This document shows positions 7,264 to 16,200 of a stretch of 16,531 bases of DNA, piece after piece; position 1 is the stretch's first letter; every line of letters begins with the position of its first letter. The stretch covers positions 1 to 16,531 of the forward strand of contig CAZFAP010000113.1 of NCBI GenBank assembly GCA_964516325.1. The letters are read 5' to 3'. This DNA is from CAZFAP01 sp964516325 (GTDB taxonomy: Bacteria; Auribacterota; JABMQX01). The position numbers were made by a program, and so were the translations under genes. Under the pieces are notes generated by a model. The model made no database searches. It was not told the origin of the DNA and saw only the letters and a program-made list of their open reading frames with translations.

Positions 7264-7944
7264 TCACGTCAGGCCGAGGATTTCCGATATGGCTTTCAAG
7301 ATGTCCGTATAGAAATTCCCGCCCAGCTCGCGGACGATCTCCAGAGGCTTGCCTGGCGAGCCGAAAAAGGGCCGCATCGTCCACGCCAACTGACTTCCCA
7401 CAAAGGCGTAAAGGACTATCCAGAGCATGAGAATCCTTTGAAGCACGGCCTCGTCTGCCTTCTCGGACGGCGTCGCGAGACGCATCCCCTGATAGAAATA
7501 CCGGACTCCGAATATGCCTGAGACGCCGAACATGGCAACATTCAGCAGCTTGAAGAATTGATAATGGTGCGTCGTGATAAGGAAGAACAATGTGATCGGC
7601 GCAAAGGCGAGCAAGAGCAGGCTCGTCACGGATACGGAGCTGAGAAGCAGGCCGAAATATTGCCCCACTTTTTGGCGAGAGCCGAAGACGGTGTTGAACA
7701 CGAAAAGCGTTGGGAAACAGATGAGCAGCGTCAAAAGGAACAAAGTGGGCAGCTTGATCGCGGAAAGCAGCGATTGCACGTAACTATGGGACGCCCCCAT
7801 GAGGATGCCGTAGATGAAAAAGAAACTGAACGACGAGATCAAAAGCGATTCGATTTTCCTTCGGATGTCCTTTTCCTGAGCGATTTCATCCAGGAAGCCC
7901 TTGTGGTCGCGGATGATTTTCATCGGAACTTTGAAAGGGTTCAT
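7264..7944 (-). CDS. Five-helix membrane protein of unknown function
   Basis: A 226-residue integral membrane protein. The ATG at 7944 is chosen because GGAGG lies 6 nt upstream; the frame could extend to a GTG at 8058, but that extension looks non-coding. A polar N-terminal segment (1-33, MNPFKVPMKIIRDHKG) precedes five hydrophobic segments at about 34-56, 64-88, 95-125, 131-154 and 170-190. A conserved-looking stretch GSQLAWTMRPFFGSP (183-197) follows the last helix, then a short C-terminal tail. I have an uncertain memory of similar proteins in other bacteria labelled 'actin-binding WH2 domain-containing', which carries no function. It is likely in the cytoplasmic membrane. It lies between the car-his operon and the divergent fucose-kinase locus with no functional tie visible. 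Confidence 0.85.
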   Translation of the reverse strand: MNPFKVPMKIIRDHKGFLDEIAQEKDIRRKIESLLISSFSFFFIYGILMGASHSYVQSLLSAIKLPTLFLLTLLICFPTLFVFNTVFGSRQKVGQYFGLLLSSVSVTSLLLLAFAPITLFFLITTHHYQFFKLLNVAMFGVSGIFGVRYFYQGMRLATPSEKADEAVLQRILMLWIVLYAFVGSQLAWTMRPFFGSPGKPLEIVRELGGNFYTDILKAISEILGLT

Positions 7945-8530
7945 TGGGTCACCTCCGCTCTTCGGAAGATTCCAGAATCGCCGAATGCCTTCCAAGCATT
8001 CTGGGAACGGTTGAACATGCCGCCCGGGCACACTCGCCCAATACACCGACGAGACCACGTTCAGTACGCCTATGAACTATAGCACCGAGATACTCGGCGG
8101 GCAAGACCTCAGGGTGCAGAGCTGTGGCAGTGTGTCGGTGGTGGGTCGGGCGGTCTCGTCGCGGGTTTTGCGTGTGTGCTTCGTAACCGAAGATTCTGAC
8201 ACCTGTGACAATCAGATGAGGGGGTGTTCGGCCCTTGCCGGCTTCGGCCGGCGCCCCCTGTTAGCCACTTGCTTTAGCTGGTGGTCAACCAAAGACCCTG
8301 CACCCGTCGAGCCCTGCCTTCGGCGGGGACTTCTCGATCAACGGATTCATTCATCCGCCCACCAAAACACAGCCACACCCGGCGGAGTGCCTTGCTTTTC
8401 TGAGACGTTGCGGATACCCTTTGTCAGTAACTATCTCCTCGTTCGCCCTCCGATGCCGTTGAGACGTCGTTGGCGTTGAAGTCCGACAGCTCGAGTGCGA
8501 GCGGTTTGTCAGCCGAAAGGAGATGTGCCG
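7945..8530. other. Divergent intergenic region with several hairpins
   Basis: 586 bp between the membrane-protein gene (minus) and the kinase gene (plus); promoters for both should lie here, but no convincing -35/-10 pair was found. Near the minus-strand gene, GAATGC and GCATTC (7983-8001) form a 6-bp stem with a 7-nt loop. Closer to the kinase gene, three further hairpins cluster between 8179 and 8344 and are listed separately. The direct repeat TGACA-cctg-TGACA lies around 8197-8210. No coding frame is supported and no tRNA cloverleaf was recognised. Confidence 0.5.
8179..8344. repeat. Cluster of inverted repeats with TTCG/TTC loops
   Basis: Three stem-loops. CTTCG-TAAC-CGAAG at 8179-8192. 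A perfect 6-bp stem GCCGGC-TTCG-GCCGGC at 8237-8252, with the very stable C(UUCG)G loop, enclosed by AGGGGG just upstream and CCCCCT just downstream. Third, CCCTGCC-TTC-GGCGGGG at 8312-8328, enclosed by TCGAG (8307-8311) and CTCGA (8333-8337) and then CCG/CGG (8304-8306 with 8342-8344). The nested arms suggest a folded RNA in the leader of the plus-strand kinase gene, or a non-coding RNA. No known family was recognised. Confidence 0.45.
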
Positions 8531-10027
8531 ATGCCGGAAGAGTGTGTTGTGGTGATGGATTGCGGGGCGACGACGACGCGGGCGGTGGCTGTGGATGCTC
8601 GCGGAAACCTTGTCGCCGGTGCGAGCAGACCGAGCTCCCCGGCTCCGCAGCCCGGCGGAAAGCCGGATTGGAAAATTTGGAACCTCGACGAGGTCTGGCG
8701 GAAGCTTTCGGAGGCGTGCCGGGAAGTATGTCGTGCGGTTTCGCCGGAAAGGATCAAAGCCGTAACGGTGGTCACGTTTGGCGCCGATGGGGCGCCGCTG
8801 AAGAAAGATGGCTCGCTGGCATATCCGGTGATTTCGTGGCAGTGCGAGAGGACGAAGGAGTTCGTCGGAGCGGTCAAAGAAAAGCTCAGCCCTCAGGAGA
8901 TATATGAGATAACGGGCTACCAGATTATTCCGTTCAATACGCTGCTGAAATGGATGTGGTTGAGGAAGTACGCGGCGGAGGCTCTCGCCGAGGGGAATCG
9001 TTGGGTGATGATGTCGGGGCTGCTTTCCCAGAAGCTTTGCGGAGAAATGATGATCGAGCCGACGGCAGCCTGCACGACGATGGCGATGGACATCCGGCGG
9101 CGGGATTGGTCGGAGAAGATGCTGTCGCTGGCGGGAGTTAGCTGTGCTCTTTTCCCAGACTGGTTGCAGCCTGGCGAGGTGGTCGGGAAGCTTACGAAGC
9201 GAGCGAGCGAGGAAACCGGTCTCCCGGAAGGAATCCCGGTCGTCGCTGGCGGGCACGACACGCAATTCGCCCCGTTTGGGTCCGGGGCAAAAGCGGGAGA
9301 GGCGATTCTGAGCACCGGGACGTGGGAAATCGCGCTGGTGCGGAGCAACCGGTATCACGCGAGAGCAGTCGGCTTCGAGGAGGGCTTGATTATTGAAGCG
9401 GATGCGAAGCCGGGCTGGTGGAATCCACAAGTGCTGATGATAGCGTCCGGGGTCGTCGAATGGGTGCGCCGGAATTTCTTTGCGGCGGAGGCTCATCGCG
9501 ACGACGTCCACGCGGTTATGATTGAGGAAGGCAAGAGAACGCCAGCGGGCGCCGGGGGTGTTGCTTTGGTCCCGGCGTTCGTCGAGGGCACGGGGCCGGC
9601 AAGGAAATACGGCGCGCCGGGCTGCATCACAGGCCTGAGTCTTGGCACAACCCGCGGGCAGATTTATCGCGCAGCAATCGAGGGGCTGTGCTATCAGTTG
9701 AGACAGGCGCTTGACATCCTCTCCAGGGCAACGGGCTTCAAGCCGACGGGAATCCGGGTTGTGGGAGGCGGCGCAAAGAACGACTTTTGGAATCAGACCC
9801 GTGCGGATGTGGCGCGGCTTCCCGCGACGGTTCCCTCCGTCAAGGAGGCGACCGTCCTCGGCGCCGCAGCCTTCGCATTTACGGGTGCAGGTCTTTTCGG
9901 CTCACCGGAGGAATTCATCGAAAGAGTTGACATCGGCGAACAGGTTTTTGAGCCGTCGGACAGAGCGGAGTTCTACGAGGCAGGGTACGAAGGTTACCTG
10001 CGTATGCTCAGGCGGTTCGCCGAATGA
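8531..10027 (+). CDS. fucK: FGGY-family carbohydrate kinase, L-fuculokinase-like
   Basis: Probable cytosolic kinase phosphorylating L-fuculose (or a related deoxy-ketose) with ATP. The 498-residue protein follows the FGGY two-domain plan: VMDCGATTTRAVAV (ATP site, Asp10) near the N-terminus, TFGADGAPLKKDG, YPVISWQCERT, FNTLLKW, then catalytic Asp243 in AGGHDTQFAPFGSGA and STGTWEIALVRS. ASGVVEWVRRNFF, TTRGQIYRAAIEGL and the VVGGGAKNDFWNQ loop follow in the C-terminal domain. Line by line these match E. coli FucK as I remember it better than RhaB or XylB. The ATG at 8531 is preceded by AAGGAG at 8 nt; the GTG at 8495 is a less likely start. The glycoside hydrolase gene 72 bp downstream suggests use of a released deoxysugar. 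The symbol is by motif similarity; substrate is not proven. Confidence 0.85.
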   Translation: MPEECVVVMDCGATTTRAVAVDARGNLVAGASRPSSPAPQPGGKPDWKIWNLDEVWRKLSEACREVCRAVSPERIKAVTVVTFGADGAPLKKDGSLAYPVISWQCERTKEFVGAVKEKLSPQEIYEITGYQIIPFNTLLKWMWLRKYAAEALAEGNRWVMMSGLLSQKLCGEMMIEPTAACTTMAMDIRRRDWSEKMLSLAGVSCALFPDWLQPGEVVGKLTKRASEETGLPEGIPVVAGGHDTQFAPFGSGAKAGEAILSTGTWEIALVRSNRYHARAVGFEEGLIIEADAKPGWWNPQVLMIASGVVEWVRRNFFAAEAHRDDVHAVMIEEGKRTPAGAGGVALVPAFVEGTGPARKYGAPGCITGLSLGTTRGQIYRAAIEGLCYQLRQALDILSRATGFKPTGIRVVGGGAKNDFWNQTRADVARLPATVPSVKEATVLGAAAFAFTGAGLFGSPEEFIERVDIGEQVFEPSDRAEFYEAGYEGYLRMLRRFAE

Positions 10028-10099
10028 CATCTTGCCGCAATTTCTCGGCAGCACGACGCGACTCTCCGGCTCGTCCGGCGGGAAACAAAGGAGAAACAG

Positions 10100-12445
10100 G
10101 TGGCGCCAAAACGAACTTCTTGTGCCTGCTGTCGCGACGGTCGGTTGCTGAGCCTCAGAGGTGGTCTGCTTGGGCTGCTGCTCGGCGTTCTGTTGTCGGC
10201 GCTATGTTTCCTGAGCAGGGAGGCGCAAACCGAGCAGGGGATGGAGACCGGCAGCGAAGCGGAACTGAGCGTTGTCCAGTTGAAGTCTCTTTTCCAGTCT
10301 CCGCGGAGCGACCGGCGAATTCTGAAGATTGTCCACAATTTCCCGAAGGACACGTCGGCACATGAACGCGTCTTGAACGACCTGAAGGCGCGCGGCTTCG
10401 GCGGGGTAGTATGCAACGTTCATTTCGACAACTACCTCCAAAGCGAAGAAAATTGGAAGTCCTTTGCCCATGCTGTCGGGTTGGCGAAGAAGATGCGGAT
10501 GACCCTGTGGCTTTACGACGAGAAGGGGTATCCGAGCGGCGCCGCCGGGGGACTCGTTTTGGACGGGCATCCCGAATGGGAAGCGAAGGGCGTCGCGTGC
10601 GTGAGCGCGACCTCCGACGGCTCTCCCGTCGAACTGAAACTTCCCGAGGGGCGGCTTGTCGCGGCTTTCGCTTTTCCTACCGAAGGCGGGCGCATTGACC
10701 TTCGGCGCGGGGCAGATCTGGCGACTGTTATCGGGGACGAGCGCGTTCTGAGGTGGAGTCCGCCGCAGGGGCGATGGACGGTCCTGGCTTTCGTCGAGCA
10801 GCGTCTCTTCGAGGGAACTCACGCCCAGTGGAACCTCCACGAGAAAAGAGCGTACCCGAATCTGTTGATGCGGGAGCCAATCGCGCGATTCCTTGAGCTC
10901 ACTCACGAGGAATATGCCCGGCGTTTTCCCGACCTGGCGGGCACGTTCGAGGCGATTTTCACGGACGAGCCATCGCTGATGAGCGTCTTTCTTCGGCCTC
11001 AGCCCCATCCGGTGATTCCCTGGTCGCCGGCTTTGCCGAGGCGCTTTCGTGAAAAGGCGGGGCGCGATTTGGTCCCGCTGCTTCCCGCGCTTTTTGTGAA
11101 TGCAGGGGCGGAAAGCGGCCGGGTGCGGTGCGAATTCTGGGGACTCATCGGCGAGATGGTGAGCGATGCGTACTTCGGGCAAATTCAAGATTGGTGTCGG
11201 GCGCATCGCATTGCCTCGACGGGGCATCTTCTCTGGGAGGAGGACCTTGCGTACCACGTCGGATTCTACGGGGATTTCTACCGCTGCGTCGAGCGCCTTG
11301 ACCTCCCGGGGATAGACTGTTTGACTTCCAAACCGGCGGAAATTCCCTTTCACATTGCGAAGCTGATTGGCTCAATAGCCCATCTTCGCGGCTGCGGAAA
11401 AACCATGAGCGAAACGTCGGACCATGTGCAGCGCTATCGTCCGCCGGGCGACGCGCGCCCCAGGGAAGCGGTCTCGGCAGCCGAGATCAAGGGAACGTGC
11501 AATTTGCTTTACGTCTGCGGCATCAACACGACGACCTCCTATTATTCATGGGCAAATCTGAGCACCGAGGAGCAGCGGCAGATTAACGAGTACATTGGCC
11601 GGCTGGGCGTCATGCTCACGGGTGGGACGCACGTTTGCGACATTGCAGTGCTCTACCCGACGGAGAGTCTCTGGGCTAACTTCGTCCCCGCCGCGCATGG
11701 AGCGACTCAGTCGGCGGAGGTGGCAGCCATTAACAGAACGTTCAGGGAGGTCAGCGCTGCGCTTTTTCGCAACCGGCTCGATTACGATTACCTGGATTCG
11801 GCGGCTCTGCGTTCGGCGAAGCTCGTCGGCGATTCATTCGAAGTCGGGCGAGAGCGGTATCGAATTTTGGTCCTCCCTTATGTGGATACGCTTCCGCTCG
11901 ATGTATGGCGGAAGGTCACGGAATTTTGGAAAGAGGGAGGTGTCGTCGTAGCCGTAGGGACAATGCCGAGAAATCACCCGTTGGAATTTCCCAGCGACGA
12001 GGTAATGAGGTTGACGGGGGAGGTTTTTGGGGCGCCGTCGGAGGATGCAGTGCGCCAAGTGAGAACCAGGAGGAGCGAACGCGGAGGCGCGGGTGCGTTC
12101 ATTCCATCGAGCGAGGAAGCGTCCATCAGTACGATAATCGGGCAGCTCCGTGAGCCGGATTGTGCGACGGGATCGTCCTCCTCGCCTCTGCGGTACACAC
12201 ACCGCCGTGTGGCGGGGAAGGAGGTCTATTTCCTGATCAACGATTCCCCGGACGAAGTTGAAGACGAGGTGATTTGCCACGCAGTCGGACGTGCGGAACT
12301 ATGGAATCCCAGTACGGGGGAGGTGGTTCCTTTGGGCGGCTCGACGGTCGAGGAGGGTCGCAGAACGCGGTTTCGCATACGAATCGAGGGGTTCGGGAGC
12401 CGGTTTGTAACGTTCGACGGACCCGCACGGTCGGCCAGCAACTGA
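10100..12445 (+). CDS. Putative exported/anchored glycoside hydrolase, GH106-like
   Basis: A 781-residue protein. GTG 10100 has AAGGAG about 7 nt upstream. An N-terminal hydrophobic segment (about 20-38, GLLGLLLGVLLSALCFLS) after basic residues indicates a signal peptide or membrane anchor; the cysteine is not in a good lipobox. The catalytic domain looks like a TIM barrel: LWLYDEKGYPSGAAGG (136-151) is a pattern I associate with GH106-related enzymes, and FTDEP (287-291), TGHLLWEEDL (374-383) and SETSDHV (437-443) supply candidate acidic residues. A flavodoxin/GATase-like segment follows (about 510-640, with DIAVLYP and ILVLPYVDTLP), then a C-terminal beta domain with HRRVAGKEVYFLIN and ELWNPSTGEVVPL. 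GH106 enzymes are alpha-L-rhamnosidases, but family and substrate need a profile search. It follows the fucK-like gene by 72 bp, probably in one operon. Confidence 0.65.
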   Translation: MAPKRTSCACCRDGRLLSLRGGLLGLLLGVLLSALCFLSREAQTEQGMETGSEAELSVVQLKSLFQSPRSDRRILKIVHNFPKDTSAHERVLNDLKARGFGGVVCNVHFDNYLQSEENWKSFAHAVGLAKKMRMTLWLYDEKGYPSGAAGGLVLDGHPEWEAKGVACVSATSDGSPVELKLPEGRLVAAFAFPTEGGRIDLRRGADLATVIGDERVLRWSPPQGRWTVLAFVEQRLFEGTHAQWNLHEKRAYPNLLMREPIARFLELTHEEYARRFPDLAGTFEAIFTDEPSLMSVFLRPQPHPVIPWSPALPRRFREKAGRDLVPLLPALFVNAGAESGRVRCEFWGLIGEMVSDAYFGQIQDWCRAHRIASTGHLLWEEDLAYHVGFYGDFYRCVERLDLPGIDCLTSKPAEIPFHIAKLIGSIAHLRGCGKTMSETSDHVQRYRPPGDARPREAVSAAEIKGTCNLLYVCGINTTTSYYSWANLSTEEQRQINEYIGRLGVMLTGGTHVCDIAVLYPTESLWANFVPAAHGATQSAEVAAINRTFREVSAALFRNRLDYDYLDSAALRSAKLVGDSFEVGRERYRILVLPYVDTLPLDVWRKVTEFWKEGGVVVAVGTMPRNHPLEFPSDEVMRLTGEVFGAPSEDAVRQVRTRRSERGGAGAFIPSSEEASISTIIGQLREPDCATGSSSSPLRYTHRRVAGKEVYFLINDSPDEVEDEVICHAVGRAELWNPSTGEVVPLGGSTVEEGRRTRFRIRIEGFGSRFVTFDGPARSASN

Positions 12446-12490
12446 TGAGTGAGACAACAACTTTGCGTGGCGCCCTGTGCACTCCCCGGG

Positions 12491-13075
12491 TTATATGCCC
12501 GAACGTCGGTCGCCTGACCGGATAGGGTTGCGGGACCGTCCCAAGCTGTTGCTGAACAGTAAAACCTTGCGCGCGCCAAAGTGCCATCCAAAGACCAACC
12601 CCACAGTGACCACCTTTGCAATATCACGGTGCATGCGGAGAAGGTGCACCTGTAGCCAGAGAATCAACGCCGACCACGCCAGGCCCGCCAAGCCGATGAG
12701 AAAATAAGCCCCAAACTCCCCCGTTCGGTCTTCCAAGCGATGGAAATCAAACACAAATCGCGTCGCGAGCACATAGTTGACGATATTGCCTGCCAGAAAA
12801 CCGAGGACGTTGGCAATCTGATAGTCGAACCGCGGCCACGTCGAGTGCAGCCATCGCCAGGACATGGCGTAAACGCCGGTGTTGACCGCTGCGGCGAGCC
12901 CACCCACAAAGAAATATCGAATAAATTGCTCCGATAATGTATGCCCGGGGCGAAGCACTCCACGAATTGCCGAGTTGGTCGCCCGCTCTTTCGGCTGTTT
13001 AACAAAGTCCTGCTCCCTCGACGTTGGCTTGTCTTGCTTCTTGTCTCCAGCAGTATGTTCTGCTTGCGTCTTCAT
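12491..13075 (-). CDS. GtrA-family membrane protein
   Basis: Small integral membrane protein of the GtrA type, a family linked to export of polyprenyl-linked sugars or cell-surface polysaccharide modification. The 194-residue form from ATG 13075 has a polar, lysine-rich N-terminus of about 50 residues and then four helices at about 51-76 (QFIRYFFVGGLAAAVNTGVY), 85-110 (QIANVLGFLAGNIVNYVLATRFVF), 120-145 and 151-174. These are the family's usual core motifs. A GTG at 13171 would lengthen it to 226 residues; neither start has a strong Shine-Dalgarno sequence. The extension makes it longer than the usual 120-140 residues. It faces the glycoside hydrolase gene across a 45-bp gap and lies 141 bp downstream of the PD40 gene in the same direction. 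Confidence 0.88.
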   Translation of the reverse strand: MKTQAEHTAGDKKQDKPTSREQDFVKQPKERATNSAIRGVLRPGHTLSEQFIRYFFVGGLAAAVNTGVYAMSWRWLHSTWPRFDYQIANVLGFLAGNIVNYVLATRFVFDFHRLEDRTGEFGAYFLIGLAGLAWSALILWLQVHLLRMHRDIAKVVTVGLVFGWHFGARKVLLFSNSLGRSRNPIRSGDRRSGI

Positions 13076-13216
13076 GTCTTTCTTCACGCCGTGCTCCGAA
13101 TCAATCTGCCGACCGGGGGCGCTTCCCGCACCCGGAGCCAGGGCCCTCGTGAGTAGTGAGTGTGCAGGCACGAGTGCCAGCCCAGCAAACCGAATCGGGT
13201 TGAACGCGGCATCCGC

Positions 13217-16200
13217 TCACCGAGAAGTTTTTGTTCGCGTCGAGGGCGGCTTGGTCTGCGTGGGCTGAGCTGGAGCAGAGCCCGTTTTGCTCGCCGGAAC
13301 GTGCTTGACGCGATAATAGGCGCCGTCCTTGAAAGCGAGATATTCGACGATGCCGTCCGAGTGAAGTAGGGGAGGATAGGCGTTGAGCTTCCGGTGCTTC
13401 GGTCCGGGCTGACCGTCCACGACAATGAATTCGCCGTCCATCTTGGCTTTGAACGCCAGGTGTTTGCTGTCCGAGCTAAAAGTCACTCCCCAGATCTCCG
13501 GGTACCTTGGCTCGGCAGGTCGCCCGTCGAGGACCAGCGTCCATCCGTACGCCGCGCGCCCGACATACGCGAGGTGTCTGCTGTCCGGGCTAAACGCCAT
13601 CTGGAAGTTGTACTTGGAGACCTCATCGAACGAGGGTCCGGGCTTACCGTCGAGCACGATGAATTGCTCCTCCGCGCCCCTCGCGCCCACGTACGCCAGG
13701 CGCTTCCCGTCGGGGCTGAAGCTCAGATGCTTCACGTCGTGGAACCCCGGATAAGTCTCCTTTCCGTCGAGGACCACAACCCTTGGCCCGGAACGGCCGT
13801 TTTTCTGCGCCGCGTGCGCGAAACGCTTGCCATCGGGGCTGAAGGTGAAGTCCCAGGCTCGGTAGTAGCCCGCCTGGGGCTTCCCGTCCACGACGAAACC
13901 GTGTTCGAGGCGGTCGCCTTCAATGTAGGCGCTATACGCCAGGCGCTCCCCGTCCGGGCTAAAGGTGATTACGCCATACTGGGGAACTGCCGGTCCAGAT
14001 TTGCCGTCCACGACCAACGCGCTGTCTGCTTTGTATGCAAAGCGCGTTCCGTCCGGGCTGAAAGTCAGGCTTCCGACATCGTTGAATTCCGGTTGAGGCT
14101 TGCCGTCCACAACCAGGAACTGCTTCTCACCCTGCACGACCGCGTACCCGAGACGCTTGCCGTCCTGGCTGAAGACCATTGGCGTTCCATAGTCAATATC
14201 CGTCAGTTTGTCGTACTGCGCGCCGGTCTTGTGATCTAAAACTACGTACCCCTTGCCGCCCCTTTTGGCCCAGTAGGCCACATGCTTCCCGTCAGGACTG
14301 AGGGTTGGGCTGCCAATTTCATCGAACTGAGGTCCCGGTTTGCCGTCCACAACGACGACCTTCTTGCCAGCTTGTTCGGCTATGTGGGCTATGTGCCGAC
14401 CATCTTCGCTGAACTCGGCCGAGTAGAACTTGTCCTCGTCTGGAAGAGTTCCCAACTTTTCTTCTTCGATCTTGTATGTTTCCCGCACGTCGCGGAATAG
14501 TTGGGCTAAGTCAACGGGGGGTGTCTCAGGGGCCTCGGTGTCTTCCGTTTCCTCAGTTGTCTCGGTCTCCTCCTCCGTCCCCCCGTGTTCCTCCTCGAAG
14601 AGGTCCGGTCGTCTGGCTGTCTTTGTTGTTGGGCTGGGCGTCTTCGCCGTCGTCTCTTCCTCCTCAAAGAGGCCGGTGCTCCTTTTGGCGGGCTGGGTCT
14701 TGACGGGCGGAGCAGTCTTCTCCGGAGGCGCCTGTTCGTCCTCGAACAACCCCGTCCGTTTGGCGGGCGGAGCGGTTCGGGTTGCCGGAGTGGTCTTTTC
14801 TTTAGGTACCGGAGGAGCGGGCGTGACACCCTCGTCCTCAAACAGACCGGCGCGCTTCTTTGGCGGAGTTGTTTTCGTCGGCGTAGCCTCTTCCTCGAAG
14901 AGACCTGGCCGCTTGGTTTTCGTCGCGGGCGTCGTGCCCTCCTCTTCGAAGAGAGGAGAGGTTCTCGTGCCGCCCTGCGTCTTGGTGCGCGTCGCCGGTG
15001 TTTTGACTGTCGCCTCTCCCGCCGGAACGTGCCTCACGCGGAGGAGGTCCTGACCGCGATAGGCAAGGTATTCCACGGTTCCGTCCGGCCGAAAAGCAGA
15101 ATCGCGGAACCTGAGGTCGTCATATCCCGGTCCGGGGTGCCCGTCCACGACACATAAATAGGGACCTTCAGTGGAGTCCTGAGTGGGGGTGCCCGCGGAT
15201 GCGTAATGCCGACCATCCGGGCTGAAGAGAAGGCCGCGGACGTGGCGATATTCCGTTTTGATAGGCTTGCCGTCCACCACGATGTCGAACGTCTTGTCGG
15301 GCTTCAGTCCGGCGTAGGCAAATCGCTTGCCGTCCGGGCTAAAGGTCAACTGGTCAACAAAGGTGTAAACCGGCCCGGGCTGGCCATCCAAAACCACGAG
15401 CTGGTCCTCGCTACCTCTGGCGGCCTGGTACGCCAGGCGCTTGCCGTCCGGGCTGAACACAACCTCGGAGTAGGATAGGACTTCTTGTCCGGGCTTGCCA
15501 TCTATCACTATGACGTAATTGGCCTGGCCTTTGTATTGGCCTTTATACAAGATGCGTGCGCTGTCCGGGCTGAACATCAGGTCGTCAATGTCGGCGAACT
15601 CAGGACCCGCCCGTCCATCACACACTACAACGTCCTTCTCGTTCTTCTCGCCCTGATAGGCGAAGCGTTTGCCATTCGGACTGAACTCGAGATCCCAGAC
15701 GAATTCGTACACGGGCCCGGGCATCCCATCGAGCACGGGGACCGAAGTCATAGGTATCCCATCATCCGTGCGCCAGTTGTCCTCGCCGACATACGCGACG
15801 CGCTTGCTGTCCGGACTGAATGTCAACCGGCTGAAGCGGTCAAACGGCGGGCCAGCTTGCGCGTCAACGACCATGAGCCACTGGTCGTTCTTCCCTCCCT
15901 GATAAACGAATCGCTTCCCGTCGGGGCTGAAGGTCAACTCCTGGACGCCGTCCCACGCGGGACCAGGCTTCCCGTCAATGATTGCGAACCATTTAGCCCC
16001 CTGCTTTGCCCCGTACGCCACGCGAGTCGCGTCCGGGCTTATAACCAGGTCAGAGACATCGTCGTAGCCTGGCCCGGCTTTGCCGTCGAAAACCACAATA
16101 TGCTTGCCCCCTTGCTGGGCCTCGTATGCGACATGGACTCCACCGGGGCCTATTTCCACGCCGTCAATATCGTCGAACGTAGGACCTCGTTTCCCGTCAA

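Noticed and set aside
8351..9511. 386-residue minus-strand frame opposite the kinase gene
   Set aside because: Lies antisense to a clear FGGY kinase; Arg/Pro/His-rich composition is typical of a shadow frame in GC-rich DNA.
10202..11353. 383-residue minus-strand frame opposite the glycoside hydrolase gene
   Set aside because: Composition is that of a shadow frame; the plus-strand protein shows recognisable hydrolase motifs.
13146..13178. Inverted repeats CTCGTG/CACGAG and GGCA-CGAG-TGCC downstream of the PD40 gene, considered as a terminator
   Set aside because: Short stems, long or competing loops and no T-run on the minus strand.
14430..15157. Two plus-strand frames (207 and 190 residues) rich in Ser/Val/Gly or Arg/Leu
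   Set aside because: They are reverse readings of the repetitive LFE(E/D)E linker; the regularity comes from the repeat on the other strand.
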